Of a DNA stretch of 64,000 nucleotides, positions 25,647 through 34,931 are shown piece after piece (positions within the stretch are counted from its first letter, which is position 1; every line of letters starts with the position of its first letter). The stretch comes from CAHJXF01 sp038225855 (lineage in GTDB: Bacteria; Pseudomonadota; Gammaproteobacteria; Burkholderiales; Burkholderiaceae_D). The translations under genes were made by a program, and so were the position numbers. Below the pieces are notes generated by a model. That model did not search any database and had not been told where the DNA came from. It saw only the letters and a list, made by a program, of their open reading frames with translations. Location of the stretch: contig JBBRQU010000016.1 of assembly GCA_038225855.1 (NCBI GenBank), positions 17,357-81,356 of the forward strand. The letters are read 5' to 3'.

Positions 25647-26750
25647 TTAGTGCTCGCTCGCTGCGACGCTTCGTTGGCGACTCATTTCGTGAACCGCTTC
25701 GACCAGGGTTTCCACTGCGTCGGGGCGCGTGAACTGCGAGATGCCGTGGCCGAGATTGAAGACGTGTCCGCGCGACTGGGGACTGTCGAAGCCGTCGAGA
25801 ACATCGGCCACTTGCTCACAGATCGCTTGGTCTTCCCCGAAAAGCACGGCCGGGTCGAGGTTACCTTGCAGGGCGCAAGCATCGCCCAGCTGCGCGCGTG
25901 CGACGCGTGGGGCTATGGTCCAATCCAATCCGATCGCATCGACGCCGGTGTTCGCGATATCGGAAAGCCAGAGACCCCCGCCTTTGGTGAAGATAATGCT
26001 GGGCACGCGCATGCCCGCATGCGTCCGCGGCAGCCGGTCGATGATCTTCTTCATGGGCGCGAGCGACCAATCCCGATAGGCGTCGTGGGCGAGGACTCCG
26101 CCCCAGGTATCGAAGATCATTACGGCCTGCGCACCGGCTTCGATTTGGGCGCACAGGTAGGCGATGATCGATTGTGTATTGACCTCGAGGATGCGCGCGA
26201 GCAAGTCGGGACGACGGTAGAGCATCGTCTTGATCTTCAGGAAGTCGCGTGACGAGCCGCCTTCGACCATGTAGCACGCGAGAGTCCAGGGGCTTCCCGA
26301 GAACCCGATCAGCGGTACGCGTTGCACGCCTTCGGCGTCGGTCAGCGCGCGCCGAATCTGCGCGACGGCGTCGTACACGTATTGCAGACTCCCGTGTGGG
26401 GGGACGCGCAGTTTCGCCACATCGCCTTCGTTTTCGAGCGGGCATGCGAAATGGGGCCCTTCGCCTTCGAGAAACTGAAGGCCCAGACCCATCGCGTCGG
26501 GGATCGTCAGAATGTCGGAGAAGAGAATCGCCGCATCGAGGTCGTAGCGATCCAGCGGCTGCAACGTGACCTCGGTCGCGTAGTCGGGTGTCTTCGCGAG
26601 ATTGAGAAACGATCCGGCTTTCTTGCGGGTCGCGAGGTATTCGGGCAGATAGCGGCCGGCCTGTCGCATCAACCACACCGGCGTGTATGGCGTAGGCTCG
26701 CGCAGGAGAGCGCGAAGAAGGGTGTCGTTGGCGAGGCGCGTGGTGAGCAT
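25647..26750 (-). CDS. hemE: Uroporphyrinogen decarboxylase
   Basis: HemE, 367 residues. It removes the four acetate carboxyls of uroporphyrinogen III to give coproporphyrinogen III in haem synthesis. It needs no cofactor. The N-terminal signature PVWLMRQAGRYLPEY (near residues 22-36) carries the substrate-binding Arg residues. GFSGSPWTLACYMVEG is the second signature. Conserved Asp and Tyr appear in FSDILTIPDAMG and IFDTWGG. The ATG at 26750 is chosen because family proteins begin MLTTRLANDTLLRAL. Upstream frame sequence to 26864 overlaps tdk and is discarded. Confidence 0.97.
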   Translation of the reverse strand: MLTTRLANDTLLRALLREPTPYTPVWLMRQAGRYLPEYLATRKKAGSFLNLAKTPDYATEVTLQPLDRYDLDAAILFSDILTIPDAMGLGLQFLEGEGPHFACPLENEGDVAKLRVPPHGSLQYVYDAVAQIRRALTDAEGVQRVPLIGFSGSPWTLACYMVEGGSSRDFLKIKTMLYRRPDLLARILEVNTQSIIAYLCAQIEAGAQAVMIFDTWGGVLAHDAYRDWSLAPMKKIIDRLPRTHAGMRVPSIIFTKGGGLWLSDIANTGVDAIGLDWTIAPRVARAQLGDACALQGNLDPAVLFGEDQAICEQVADVLDGFDSPQSRGHVFNLGHGISQFTRPDAVETLVEAVHEMSRQRSVAASEH

Positions 26751-26833
26751 GAAGGGTTCCGGCAAGGTCGTGCATTCTACCGATGCGATGCAGGCATCCT
26801 TGACGAAAGAAGGATCACACCCAACTGCTACCG

Positions 26834-27400
26834 ATGGCAAAACTCTACTTTCGCTACTCCGCAATGAATGCGGGCAAGTCGACGGCGCTGCTTCAGGTCG
26901 CCCACAACTATGAGGAACGAGGGCAGCGCGTGGCGCTGTTCACTGCGGCGATCGACACGCGACACGGCGCGGGATTGATCGCGTCGCGCCTGGGCGTCAC
27001 GCGCTCCGCGGAATCGTTCGATACGACCACCGTGTTCTCCAGGCTCTTGCGCTCGCGGCCGCCGACTTCTTGCGTGCTGATCGATGAAGCGCAATTTCTG
27101 AGCGAAGAGCAGGTGATCGACCTGCACCGCTTCGCACACAGCGATCGTGTGCCGGTTATTTGCTACGGCATCCGTAGCGACTTTCAGGGCCGTGCGTTTC
27201 CGGGTTCACGCGCGCTCCTGACCTTGGCCGACGATCTCGAAGAGATGAAGACCGTGTGCCTGTGCGGGCGCAAAGCGAGCTTCAACATGCGCGTCGACGA
27301 CGAAGGCCGGCGGGTCACCGAAGGCGCGCAGGTCGAGATCGGCGGCAACGAACGCTACGAAGCGGTATGTCCGATGCGGTTTTATACCGGAGCCTGCTGA
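26834..27400 (+). CDS. tdk: Thymidine kinase, type II
   Basis: TK1-like thymidine kinase, 188 residues, phosphorylating thymidine for salvage into dTMP. It has the P-loop SAMNAGKSTALLQ (residues 9-21), the DEAQFL motif (Walker B, catalytic Glu), YGIRSDFQGRAFPGS (lasso entrance), and a zinc-ribbon with CLCG and a C-terminal Cys. It is divergent from hemE (83 bases between starts) and convergent with atpC. The C-terminus is short compared with E. coli Tdk but keeps the substrate-binding YEAVCP segment. Confidence 0.95.
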   Translation: MAKLYFRYSAMNAGKSTALLQVAHNYEERGQRVALFTAAIDTRHGAGLIASRLGVTRSAESFDTTTVFSRLLRSRPPTSCVLIDEAQFLSEEQVIDLHRFAHSDRVPVICYGIRSDFQGRAFPGSRALLTLADDLEEMKTVCLCGRKASFNMRVDDEGRRVTEGAQVEIGGNERYEAVCPMRFYTGAC

Positions 27401-27439
27401 ACTCGTTGCATGCGGAATTCCATCCGCGGCGGCCGCAAT

Positions 27440-27862
27440 CTATCGCTTGTGCCGCAGCTTCTGAATCGCGGCGAGCTGAGCGGCCATAATCACGAGTTCG
27501 GATTGGGCGCGCGCGAGATCGAGGTCGCTCTTCGCATTGGCCATCGCTTCCTCCGCGCTGCGCTTGGCCTCGGCTGCCTTGCTTTCGTCGAGGTCCTCGC
27601 CGCGGATCGCGGTGTCGGCAAGCACCGTGACGAGGTGTGGCTGCACTTCCAGAATGCCACCGGCAACGAACACGAATTCGTCTTCGGCCTGCCCCGCGAT
27701 CTTGATGCGTACCGCGCCCGGTCTGATTCGCGTGATCAGCGGCGCGTGTCGGGGATAGATGCCGAGCTCGCCCGCTTCGCCGGGCAAAGCCACGAATTCG
27801 GCCTCGCCGGAGAAGATCGATTCTTCTGCGGAGACGACGTCGACGTGAATGGTGTTGGCCAT
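27440..27862 (-). CDS. atpC: F1Fo ATP synthase epsilon subunit
   Basis: The 140-residue epsilon subunit of the F1 central stalk, which couples rotation to catalysis and can inhibit ATP hydrolysis. It has an N-terminal beta-sandwich (HVDVVSAEESIFSGEAEFV, LPGEAGELGIYPRHAPL) and a two-helix C-terminal hairpin rich in Ala and charged residues. The ATG at 27862 is two bases past the atpD stop. A TTG at 27868 would overlap atpD. It is the last gene of the atp operon. Confidence 0.96.
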   Translation of the reverse strand: MANTIHVDVVSAEESIFSGEAEFVALPGEAGELGIYPRHAPLITRIRPGAVRIKIAGQAEDEFVFVAGGILEVQPHLVTVLADTAIRGEDLDESKAAEAKRSAEEAMANAKSDLDLARAQSELVIMAAQLAAIQKLRHKR

Positions 27863-27864
27863 GA

Positions 27865-29316
27865 TCAATTCAGTTTCTTGGACTTCTCGATCGCTTCGTC
27901 GATCGTGCCGACCATGTAGAAGGCCTGCTCGGGCAGCGCATCGAGTTCGCCCGCCACGATCATCTTGAAGCCGCGGATCGTCTCGGCCAGCGACACGTAC
28001 TTGCCCGGCGCGCCGGTGAACGTCTCGGCCACATGGAAGGGCTGCGACAGGAAGCGCTGAATCTTTCGCGCGCGAGCCACGATCAGCTTGTCTTCGGGCG
28101 CGAGTTCGTCCATGCCCAGAATCGCGATGATGTCTCGCAGTTCCTTGTAGCGCTGCAAGGTGTTCTGCACGTCGCGCGCCGTGTTGTAGTGGTCTTCACC
28201 GACGACGTTCGGGTCGAGCTGTCGCGAGGTCGAATCGAGCGGATCGACTGCGGGATAGATGCCGAGCGCCGCGATGTCGCGCGACAACACGACGGTGGAG
28301 TCGAGGTGCGCGAACGTGGTCGCAGGCGACGGATCGGTCAAATCGTCGGCGGGAACGTACACGGCCTGGATCGACGTGATCGAGCCGGTCTTGGTGGACG
28401 TGATGCGCTCTTGCAGGCGGCCCATTTCTTCGGCGAGCGTGGGCTGATAACCCACCGCCGAAGGCATGCGCCCGAGCAGCGCCGAGACTTCGGTACCCGC
28501 GAGCGTGAAGCGATAGATGTTGTCGACGAAGAACAGCACGTCGCGGCCTTCGTCGCGGAAATGTTCGGCCATCGCCAGCCCGGTGAGCGCGACACGCAGG
28601 CGGTTGCCCGGGGGTTCGTTCATCTGACCGTAGACCATCGCGACCTTGGACTCGGGCAGATTGTCGAGCCTGATGACGCCAGCCTCGGCCATCTCGTGAT
28701 AGAAGTCGTTGCCCTCGCGCGTGCGCTCGCCCACACCGGCGAACACCGACAGGCCCGAGTGCTCCTTCGCGATGTTGTTGATCAGTTCGAGCATGTTGAC
28801 GGTCTTGCCCACGCCGGCACCGCCGAACAGTCCGACCTTGCCGCCCTTGGCGAACGGGCAGATCAGGTCGATGACCTTGATGCCGGTCTCGAGCAGATCC
28901 TGCGATGGCGACAATTCGTCGTAGGCCGGCGCGCGGCGGTGAATCGGTGCGAACGTGGTGGAATCGATCGGACCGACTTCGTCGATCGGATTGCCGAGCA
29001 CATCCATGATGCGCCCGAGCGTGCCCAGGCCCACTGGAACCGAGATCGCCTCGCCGGTGTTCTTGACCATCATCCCGCGACGCAAGCCGTCGGACGATCC
29101 CAGTGCGATGGTGCGAACGATGCCGTCGCCCAACTGCTGCTGGACTTCGAGCGTCAGCGACGTGCCTTCCATCTTCAGCGCGTCGTACACGCGCGGCATC
29201 GCGTCGCGGGGAAACTCCACGTCGACGACCGCGCCGATGCATTGGACGATCTTGCCTTCCGTCTGAACCTTCGGGGTCGCAGCCGGGCGCACATCGGTAT
29301 TCATAGTCGTACTCAT
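27865..29316 (-). CDS. atpD: F1Fo ATP synthase beta subunit
   Basis: The catalytic beta subunit of F1. It shows the P-loop GGAGVGKTVNMLELI, the catalytic GERTREGND segment and the ALLGRMPSAVGYQPTL region. The DELSEED-type lever appears as DELAPEDK. The frame is 483 residues. The first about 15 residues are an extension before VQCIGAVVDVEFP and are longer than in E. coli. It sits between atpG and atpC, with the next start two bases past its stop. Confidence 0.97.
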   Translation of the reverse strand: MSTTMNTDVRPAATPKVQTEGKIVQCIGAVVDVEFPRDAMPRVYDALKMEGTSLTLEVQQQLGDGIVRTIALGSSDGLRRGMMVKNTGEAISVPVGLGTLGRIMDVLGNPIDEVGPIDSTTFAPIHRRAPAYDELSPSQDLLETGIKVIDLICPFAKGGKVGLFGGAGVGKTVNMLELINNIAKEHSGLSVFAGVGERTREGNDFYHEMAEAGVIRLDNLPESKVAMVYGQMNEPPGNRLRVALTGLAMAEHFRDEGRDVLFFVDNIYRFTLAGTEVSALLGRMPSAVGYQPTLAEEMGRLQERITSTKTGSITSIQAVYVPADDLTDPSPATTFAHLDSTVVLSRDIAALGIYPAVDPLDSTSRQLDPNVVGEDHYNTARDVQNTLQRYKELRDIIAILGMDELAPEDKLIVARARKIQRFLSQPFHVAETFTGAPGKYVSLAETIRGFKMIVAGELDALPEQAFYMVGTIDEAIEKSKKLN

Positions 29317-29363
29317 TGCGCGTTCCTCAATCGATCAGTATTCGAATTCATCAATGACGCGAA

Positions 29364-30242
29364 TCAAACAGCCGCGGCGCCCGCGACAATCTCGCTCAAT
29401 TCCTTGGTGATCGCGGCCTGGCGCGTCTTGTTGTAGACGAGCTTCAACTCGCCGATCACGCTGCCCGCGTTGTCGGTCGCGGCCTTCATCGCCACCATGC
29501 GCGCCGATTGCTCGGAGGCCATGTTTTCCGAGACGGCCTGATAAACGAGCGCCTCGACATAGCGGACCATCAGGTACTCGATCACGCTTTGCGCATCGGG
29601 CTCGTACAGATAGTCCCAGGCGTAGGCCTTCTTCTCTTCTTCGGTCTGCTGCATGCGTTCGGCCGACAGCGGCAACAACTGCTCGACCAGCGGCTCCTGC
29701 TTCATGGTGTTGATGAAGCGCGTATAGCAGAGGTATACAGCCTTCAGCTTGCCGTCGGCATAGGCGTCGAGCAAGACCTTCACGGGACCGATCAGTTTTT
29801 CCAGATGCGGAGCGTCGCCCAGATGCACGGCGTTGGCGAGCACCTTCGCGCCGATGCGCGACAGAAAGCCGAGCCCCTTGTTGCCGATCGCGACCGCTTG
29901 AGACTCGACGCCCTGTCCATGCAGTTCGCGAATGCGCGCGGTCACCGCACGCAGTACGTTGGTGTTGAGCCCACCGCACAAACCCTTGTCGGTCGTGACC
30001 ACTATGAAGCCGACCGCCTTCGCCTCGTCGTGCGCGATCATGAACGGATGCGTGAACTCGGGATTGGCCTGGGCCAGATGCGCGGCGATGTTGCGCACCT
30101 TGTCGGCGTAGGGACGCGCGCGGCGCATGCGGTCCTGCGCCTTGCGCATCTTCGACGCGGCGACCATCTCCATCGCCTTCGTGATCTTCTTGGTGTTCTC
30201 GACGCTCTTGATCTTGCCGCGTATTTCTTTTCCGGCTGCCAT
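29364..30242 (-). CDS. atpG: F1Fo ATP synthase gamma subunit
   Basis: The rotating central shaft of F1, 292 residues. Conserved N-terminal coiled-coil (EIRGKIKSVENTKKITKAM), TDKGLCGGLN, and the C-terminal coiled-coil with MVAMKAATDNA and LVYNKTRQAAITKEL. It lies between atpA and atpD in the standard order, with a 62-base gap from atpA that holds no other gene. Confidence 0.97.
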   Translation of the reverse strand: MAAGKEIRGKIKSVENTKKITKAMEMVAASKMRKAQDRMRRARPYADKVRNIAAHLAQANPEFTHPFMIAHDEAKAVGFIVVTTDKGLCGGLNTNVLRAVTARIRELHGQGVESQAVAIGNKGLGFLSRIGAKVLANAVHLGDAPHLEKLIGPVKVLLDAYADGKLKAVYLCYTRFINTMKQEPLVEQLLPLSAERMQQTEEEKKAYAWDYLYEPDAQSVIEYLMVRYVEALVYQAVSENMASEQSARMVAMKAATDNAGSVIGELKLVYNKTRQAAITKELSEIVAGAAAV

Positions 30243-30304
30243 CGATCGTCCTTAACTCAAAGACGAGACTACGCAACGCGCAGTCTCGGGTCGTGAATTC
30301 GGGT

Positions 30305-31861
30305 TCAGTAGGAACCCGACTTTTTGAACTCGGTGATGACATCCATCAGTTCCTTCTCCGAGTCCTTGTCGAGTTGCTTGGTCGATTCGATCTTCTCGAG
30401 CAGCGCGGCGTTCTTGGCCTTCAGCGATTTGTGCAGGCCCGATTCGAACGCGAGCACCTGCTTGACTTCGATGTCGTCGATGAAACCCTTGTTGACCGCG
30501 AACAGCGAGACGGCCATCAGCGACACCGGCAACGGCGCGTACTGCGGCTGCTTCAAGAGCTCGGTGACGCGTGCGCCGCGATCGAGCTGCTTGCGAGTGG
30601 CTTCGTCGAGGTCGGACGCGAACTGCGCGAATGCGGCGAGCTCACGATACTGCGCGAGGTCGGTGCGGATGCCGCCCGACAATCCCTTGATGACCTTGGT
30701 CTGCGCGGCGCCGCCGACTCGCGACACCGAGATACCCGCGTTGATCGCGGGGCGGATGCCGGCGTTGAAGAGGTTGGTCTCGAGAAAGATCTGTCCGTCC
30801 GTGATCGAGATCACGTTGGTCGGCACGAATGCGGATACGTCACCGGCTTGCGTCTCGATGATCGGCAACGCCGTCAACGAACCCGTCTTGCCCTTGACCT
30901 CGCCCTTGGTGAACGCTTCGACATACGCGACGTTCACGCGCGCCGCGCGCTCGAGCAGACGCGAGTGAAGATAGAACACGTCGCCCGGATAAGCTTCGCG
31001 GCCCGGCGGGCGACGCAGCAGCAGCGACACCTGACGATAGGCCACGGCCTGCTTGGACAGATCGTCATAGATGATCAAAGCATCCTGGCCACGATCACGG
31101 AAGTACTCGCCCATCGTGCAGCCCGAATAGGCCGACACGTATTGCATCGCCGCCGATTCCGATGCGCTTGCCGCGACGACGATGGTGTACTCCATCGCCC
31201 CGTGCTGCTCGAGTGCGCGCACCACGTTCTTGATCGACGACGCCTTCTGCCCGATCGCGACGTACACGCAGACGCAATCCTGGCCCTTCTGATTGATGAT
31301 CGTGTCGATCGCGACCGCGGTCTTGCCGGTCTGACGGTCGCCAATGATCAGTTCGCGCTGACCGCGACCGATCGGCACCATCGAGTCGATCGCCTTCAGT
31401 CCCGTCTGCATCGGCTGCGAAACCGACTGCCTGGCGATCACGCCGGGCGCGACCTTTTCGATCACGTCGGTCATCTTGGCGTTGATCGGGCCCTTGCCGT
31501 CGATCGGTGCGCCGAGCGCATTGACGACGCGACCGATCAACTCGGGGCCGACCGGCACTTCGAGAATGCGACCCGTGGTCTTGACGGTCTCGCCTTCGGA
31601 GATGTGCTCGTACTCACCCAGGATCACTGAGCCGACCGAGTCGCGCTCGAGGTTGAGCGCGAGTCCGTAGGTCGGGTTGCCTTGCGAGTCCGGCGAGAAC
31701 TCGAGCATCTCGCCCTGCATGGCGTCGGACAGGCCGTGGATGCGGACGATGCCGTCGGTCACCGACACCACCGTGCCCTGATTGCGCACTTCGGTCGATG
31801 CGCCCAGACCTTCGATGCGGCTCTTGATGAGCTCGCTGATTTCGGACGGATTCAGATGCAT
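30305..31861 (-). CDS. atpA: F1Fo ATP synthase alpha subunit
   Basis: The non-catalytic nucleotide-binding alpha subunit of F1, 518 residues. P-loop GDRQTGKTAVAIDTI, arginine finger region in the conserved SVSRVGGAAQTK segment, and the N-terminal LNPSEISELIKSRIEGL helix that binds the delta subunit. The ATG at 31861 is supported by GGAG eight bases upstream. An ATG at 31882 would add seven unconserved residues. Confidence 0.97.
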   Translation of the reverse strand: MHLNPSEISELIKSRIEGLGASTEVRNQGTVVSVTDGIVRIHGLSDAMQGEMLEFSPDSQGNPTYGLALNLERDSVGSVILGEYEHISEGETVKTTGRILEVPVGPELIGRVVNALGAPIDGKGPINAKMTDVIEKVAPGVIARQSVSQPMQTGLKAIDSMVPIGRGQRELIIGDRQTGKTAVAIDTIINQKGQDCVCVYVAIGQKASSIKNVVRALEQHGAMEYTIVVAASASESAAMQYVSAYSGCTMGEYFRDRGQDALIIYDDLSKQAVAYRQVSLLLRRPPGREAYPGDVFYLHSRLLERAARVNVAYVEAFTKGEVKGKTGSLTALPIIETQAGDVSAFVPTNVISITDGQIFLETNLFNAGIRPAINAGISVSRVGGAAQTKVIKGLSGGIRTDLAQYRELAAFAQFASDLDEATRKQLDRGARVTELLKQPQYAPLPVSLMAVSLFAVNKGFIDDIEVKQVLAFESGLHKSLKAKNAALLEKIESTKQLDKDSEKELMDVITEFKKSGSY

Positions 31862-31929
31862 GAACAGGGCTCCAGAAAACACATGTACGCGGTTCGCGCA
31901 GCGAACCGCGGTGAAAAGAGGGGAAGCTC

Positions 31930-32475
31930 TTACGTTATCAACGCTGCCTTCATCGCATCGAGCCGCGAACGAACTGAGGTGTCGAGGACGCGATCGCCCA
32001 CGACCACACGCACACCGCCGATCAGACTGCTATCGACTTCGACGACCGGCTTCAACTTGATCTCGAACTTCTTCTCGAGTGCCGCGACGAGATCGGACAC
32101 CTCGCGCTCGTCCATCGCGAACGCGCTCGTGATCTGCGCTTCGGCGCTGCCTTGCTTCGCATCGACCAGCTTCGCGAACTGCGCGCCGATTTCCGGCATG
32201 ACCGACAGACGATGGTTGTCGATCAAGGTTCGCACGAAGTTCTGCGCAAACGTGCTCGGCTCGGAACTGACCGCGCCCATGAAGACGCCATACACCTGGC
32301 CACCCGAAACGCGCGGATCGCTCATCACGCGACGCATGTCGGGATCGGCGGCGACTGCGCTCATGTTGGCGACGAGTGACGACCATTTCGTGAGCGCGTC
32401 AGTACCACGATCCTCGGTAGCGACACGAAACAGGGCTTCGGCGTATGGACGCGCGATAGTGGAGATTTCGGCCAT
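31930..32475 (-). CDS. atpH: F1Fo ATP synthase delta subunit
   Basis: The 181-residue delta subunit that ties the top of F1 to the peripheral stalk. N-terminal helical domain opening ARPYAEALFRVA, and the conserved C-terminal VVVGDRVLDTSVRSRLDAMK that contacts the b subunits. It stands between atpF and atpA in the usual order. Confidence 0.96.
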   Translation of the reverse strand: MAEISTIARPYAEALFRVATEDRGTDALTKWSSLVANMSAVAADPDMRRVMSDPRVSGGQVYGVFMGAVSSEPSTFAQNFVRTLIDNHRLSVMPEIGAQFAKLVDAKQGSAEAQITSAFAMDEREVSDLVAALEKKFEIKLKPVVEVDSSLIGGVRVVVGDRVLDTSVRSRLDAMKAALIT

Positions 32476-32520
32476 GAAGGTTGATGACTGCGGTTGGTCG
32501 CTGCGGATTAAAGTTGCCGA

Positions 32521-32991
32521 TTAAAGCTGCGTCTTCAATTCGGCCAACAAAGCCGAGTGGCGAGCAGGATCGATTTCCTTCTTCAGGATCTGCTCGGCAC
32601 CCTTGACCGCCAGCGCCGCGACTTGTTCGCGCAGGACATCGCGTGCGCGTTGCATTTCCTGATCGGCTTCCGCTTTGGCTTCGGCAAGGATGCGGGCCTT
32701 CTCGGCCTCGGCGACGTCGCGTGCTTCGGCGATGACGAGAGCCCCCTGCTTGTCGGCTTCGGCCAGACGCATCTGGTTGTCATTGCGCGACTGCGCGAGT
32801 TCGGCGTCGACGCGCTTGTGCGCCTCGCTCAGTTCCAGCTTGGCCTTGTCGGCCGCCGCCAGACCTTCGGCGATTTTTTTCGCGCGCTGGTCGAGTGCGC
32901 CGGCGATTGGCGGCCACACGAATTTCATCGTGAACCCGACCAGGATCAGGAACACGATCATCTGAATGATGAAGGTCGCTGTGATGCTCAC
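32521..32991 (-). CDS. atpF: F1Fo ATP synthase b subunit
   Basis: The peripheral-stalk subunit b, 156 residues. One N-terminal membrane helix (FIIQMIVFLILVGFTMKFVW) is followed by WPPIAGALDQRAKKIAEGL and a long charged, Ala-rich coiled coil. The start is GTG at 32989-32991, with GAGG seven bases upstream, and the protein then matches the family's usual N-terminus. A single b gene is present, so b forms a homodimer. Confidence 0.95.
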   Translation of the reverse strand: MSITATFIIQMIVFLILVGFTMKFVWPPIAGALDQRAKKIAEGLAAADKAKLELSEAHKRVDAELAQSRNDNQMRLAEADKQGALVIAEARDVAEAEKARILAEAKAEADQEMQRARDVLREQVAALAVKGAEQILKKEIDPARHSALLAELKTQL

Positions 32992-33068
32992 TTTATTACC
33001 TCGATCACGTAACGTGGACGGTCGGCATGCGAGATGCAGGCAGGCGGCTTGCGCTATTTACCGACTGG

Positions 33069-33332
33069 TTACTTCGGCAGATTGACGATCTGCGCGAGAT
33101 AAGGATTGGCGGTGGTGAACCACAGTGCGATACCGACGCCGATGATGAACGACGCGTCGATCAGACCGACCAGCAGGAACATCTTGGTCTGCAACACGCC
33201 CATCAGTTCGGGTTGGCGCGCGGCGGCTTCGAGATACTTGCTGCCCATGACACCGATGCCGACGCAGGCGCCCAGAGCGCCGAGCCCGATGATGAGGCCG
33301 GCTGCAACTGCGACGAGGCCGATGATTTCCAT
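33069..33332 (-). CDS. atpE: F1Fo ATP synthase c subunit
   Basis: The proteolipid ring subunit, 87 residues, two membrane helices. The ion-carrying acid is the Asp of LVGLIDASFIIGVG in the second helix. The polar loop reads ARQPEL. The sequence lacks the full Na+-binding signature (Glu with Gln and Ser/Thr partners), so proton coupling is expected. A strong ribosome binding site (AAAGGAG) precedes the ATG, in line with the high copy number of c. Confidence 0.96.
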   Translation of the reverse strand: MEIIGLVAVAAGLIIGLGALGACVGIGVMGSKYLEAAARQPELMGVLQTKMFLLVGLIDASFIIGVGIALWFTTANPYLAQIVNLPK

Positions 33333-33390
33333 GGTGACTCCTTTGTCAATGAAAGATGAGAAGAACGAGAAAGAAAATTCGGTGCGCGAA

Positions 33391-34263
33391 TCAATGTGAA
33401 TCGTGCGCCTGTCCGACGTAGACCAGCGTCAGCATCATGAACACGAACGCCTGCAGAACGATGATCAAGATGTGGAAGATGGCCCACAATGTACCGGCCA
33501 CGATTTGCATACCAGCCAGCGCGAAGCCGGTGAACGACAGCGTGAATGCGCCGCCCATCAAGGCGATCAGCAGGAAGATCAGTTCGCCGGCGTACATGTT
33601 GCCGAACAGTCGCATGCCATGCGACACGGTCTTGGCGATGAACTCGATGGTTTGCATCGCGAAGTTGAACGGATAGAGCGCCCAGTGATTGCCGAACGGC
33701 GCGGTGAACAGTTCATGCGCCCACCCACCGAATCCCTTGATCTTGACGTTATAGAAGAGGCACAGGATCAGGACGCCGATCGAGAGACCCATCGTGATCG
33801 ACAAGTCGGCGGTCGGCACGACACGCAAGTACGCATGCTCGGGGTCGTGGCCCGTCAGCCGATAGGCGGTCTGCCAGATCAGCGGCAGAAAGTCGACCGG
33901 CAGCAGGTCCATCGTGTTGAGGACAATGATCCACACGAATATCACCAGCGCCAACGGAGCGACGAGTCTTCTGCTGTTCGCGTTGTGCACGATGCCCTTG
34001 GCTTCGTTCTCGACCATCTCGTAGAGCCATTCCACGGCCGCCTGAAAACGTCCGGGCACACCCGACGTCGCCGATTTCGCCGCTTTCCACAAGAAGAACA
34101 GACAAACGACACCGAGCACGGTCGAAAAGAACAGCGAGTCGAAATTGATGACCGAAAGATCGAGCAACCCCTTGGGCTTTGCCGTCTGAAGATGCGTCAG
34201 ATGGTGGACGATGTATTCCGACGCCGTCGGTGCGTGTTCGGTTGCGATGCTTTCGGTGGCCAT
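33391..34263 (-). CDS. atpB: F1Fo ATP synthase a subunit
   Basis: The ion-channel subunit a of Fo, 290 residues with five to six membrane helices. The essential Arg is in TVSHGMRLFGNMYAGE, and the last helix carries QAFVFMMLTLVYVG. The N-terminal about 35 residues are a periplasmic extension (LTHLQTAKP) typical of proteobacterial forms. It follows atpI and precedes atpE. Confidence 0.96.
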   Translation of the reverse strand: MATESIATEHAPTASEYIVHHLTHLQTAKPKGLLDLSVINFDSLFFSTVLGVVCLFFLWKAAKSATSGVPGRFQAAVEWLYEMVENEAKGIVHNANSRRLVAPLALVIFVWIIVLNTMDLLPVDFLPLIWQTAYRLTGHDPEHAYLRVVPTADLSITMGLSIGVLILCLFYNVKIKGFGGWAHELFTAPFGNHWALYPFNFAMQTIEFIAKTVSHGMRLFGNMYAGELIFLLIALMGGAFTLSFTGFALAGMQIVAGTLWAIFHILIIVLQAFVFMMLTLVYVGQAHDSH

Positions 34264-34325
34264 ACCTATTCCGGTCGGAATTATCGAAAAGCGCAGTGTG
34301 GTGGAGTGCCGGTGTGAACTTCGTA

Positions 34326-34670
34326 TTAACGGCGAACGAACACAAACATCAGAAAATAACTTTTCAAGGCGACGATCACTCCGATGATCAGCGCCAGCCA
34401 GTTCAGCCCGCGATAATTGTGCGCGACCAGTACCAGCAACGCGACTGTCGTCACGACCTTGACGAACTCGCCGGCGAAAAATCCCCAGGCCGTTGCGCCA
34501 CCGGGTCGACGCGCTTCAATGTGAAGACGCGCCGCAAACAACGCATTGGGTACACCGCAGGCCATTCCTCCCAGCACCGCGGAAAGTGCGGCGTCGGCGC
34601 CGCCCCATATCGCCGCCAGCCCTGCAACTACAAGAGTCGCGATGAGCTGGAAGAGGACCGCTATCGCCAT
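34326..34670 (-). CDS. atpI: ATP synthase subunit I
   Basis: A 114-residue membrane protein with about four helices at the head of the atp operon. It helps assemble the c ring in some species and is not part of the finished enzyme. The pattern AAIWGGADAALSAVLGGMACGVPNALFA is typical of proteobacterial AtpI. It is the first gene after the operon promoter at 34748-34777. Confidence 0.9.
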   Translation of the reverse strand: MAIAVLFQLIATLVVAGLAAIWGGADAALSAVLGGMACGVPNALFAARLHIEARRPGGATAWGFFAGEFVKVVTTVALLVLVAHNYRGLNWLALIIGVIVALKSYFLMFVFVRR

Positions 34671-34747
34671 TGCGCTTTATGATCAAATTCGCGGTTCGCT
34701 CGCAGGCATAAAGCGACCGCACGGTTCGACAGACGCAAAGCCGCGAG

Positions 34748-34777
34748 ATGATACTTTCTTATACGGCGGCGCGTCAA
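34748..34777 (-). promoter_or_regulatory. Sigma-70 promoter of the atp operon
   Basis: Read on the minus strand, TTGACG (34777-34772) and TATCAT (34753-34748) are separated by 18 bases. The predicted start is near 34741, leaving a leader of about 70 bases before atpI. It is the best promoter match in this intergenic region. Confidence 0.7.
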
Positions 34778-34931
34778 ACGGTGTGCCTCGCGGTGGCGTC
34801 CATGCCCCGACTTCCTCACCTGTCTGAAAGAAAGCCTCGGTCGCCGTCGGGAATGGTCCGATGGTGAGGCGCTCCATTCCACGCTAGGCTTCGCTTCCTC
34901 GCTTGATCCTCAAGCGTCCACTCTTATCTAC

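Noticed and set aside
34683..34877. 64-codon minus-strand frame upstream of atpI
   Set aside because: It overlaps the best atp promoter match and lacks a ribosome binding site.
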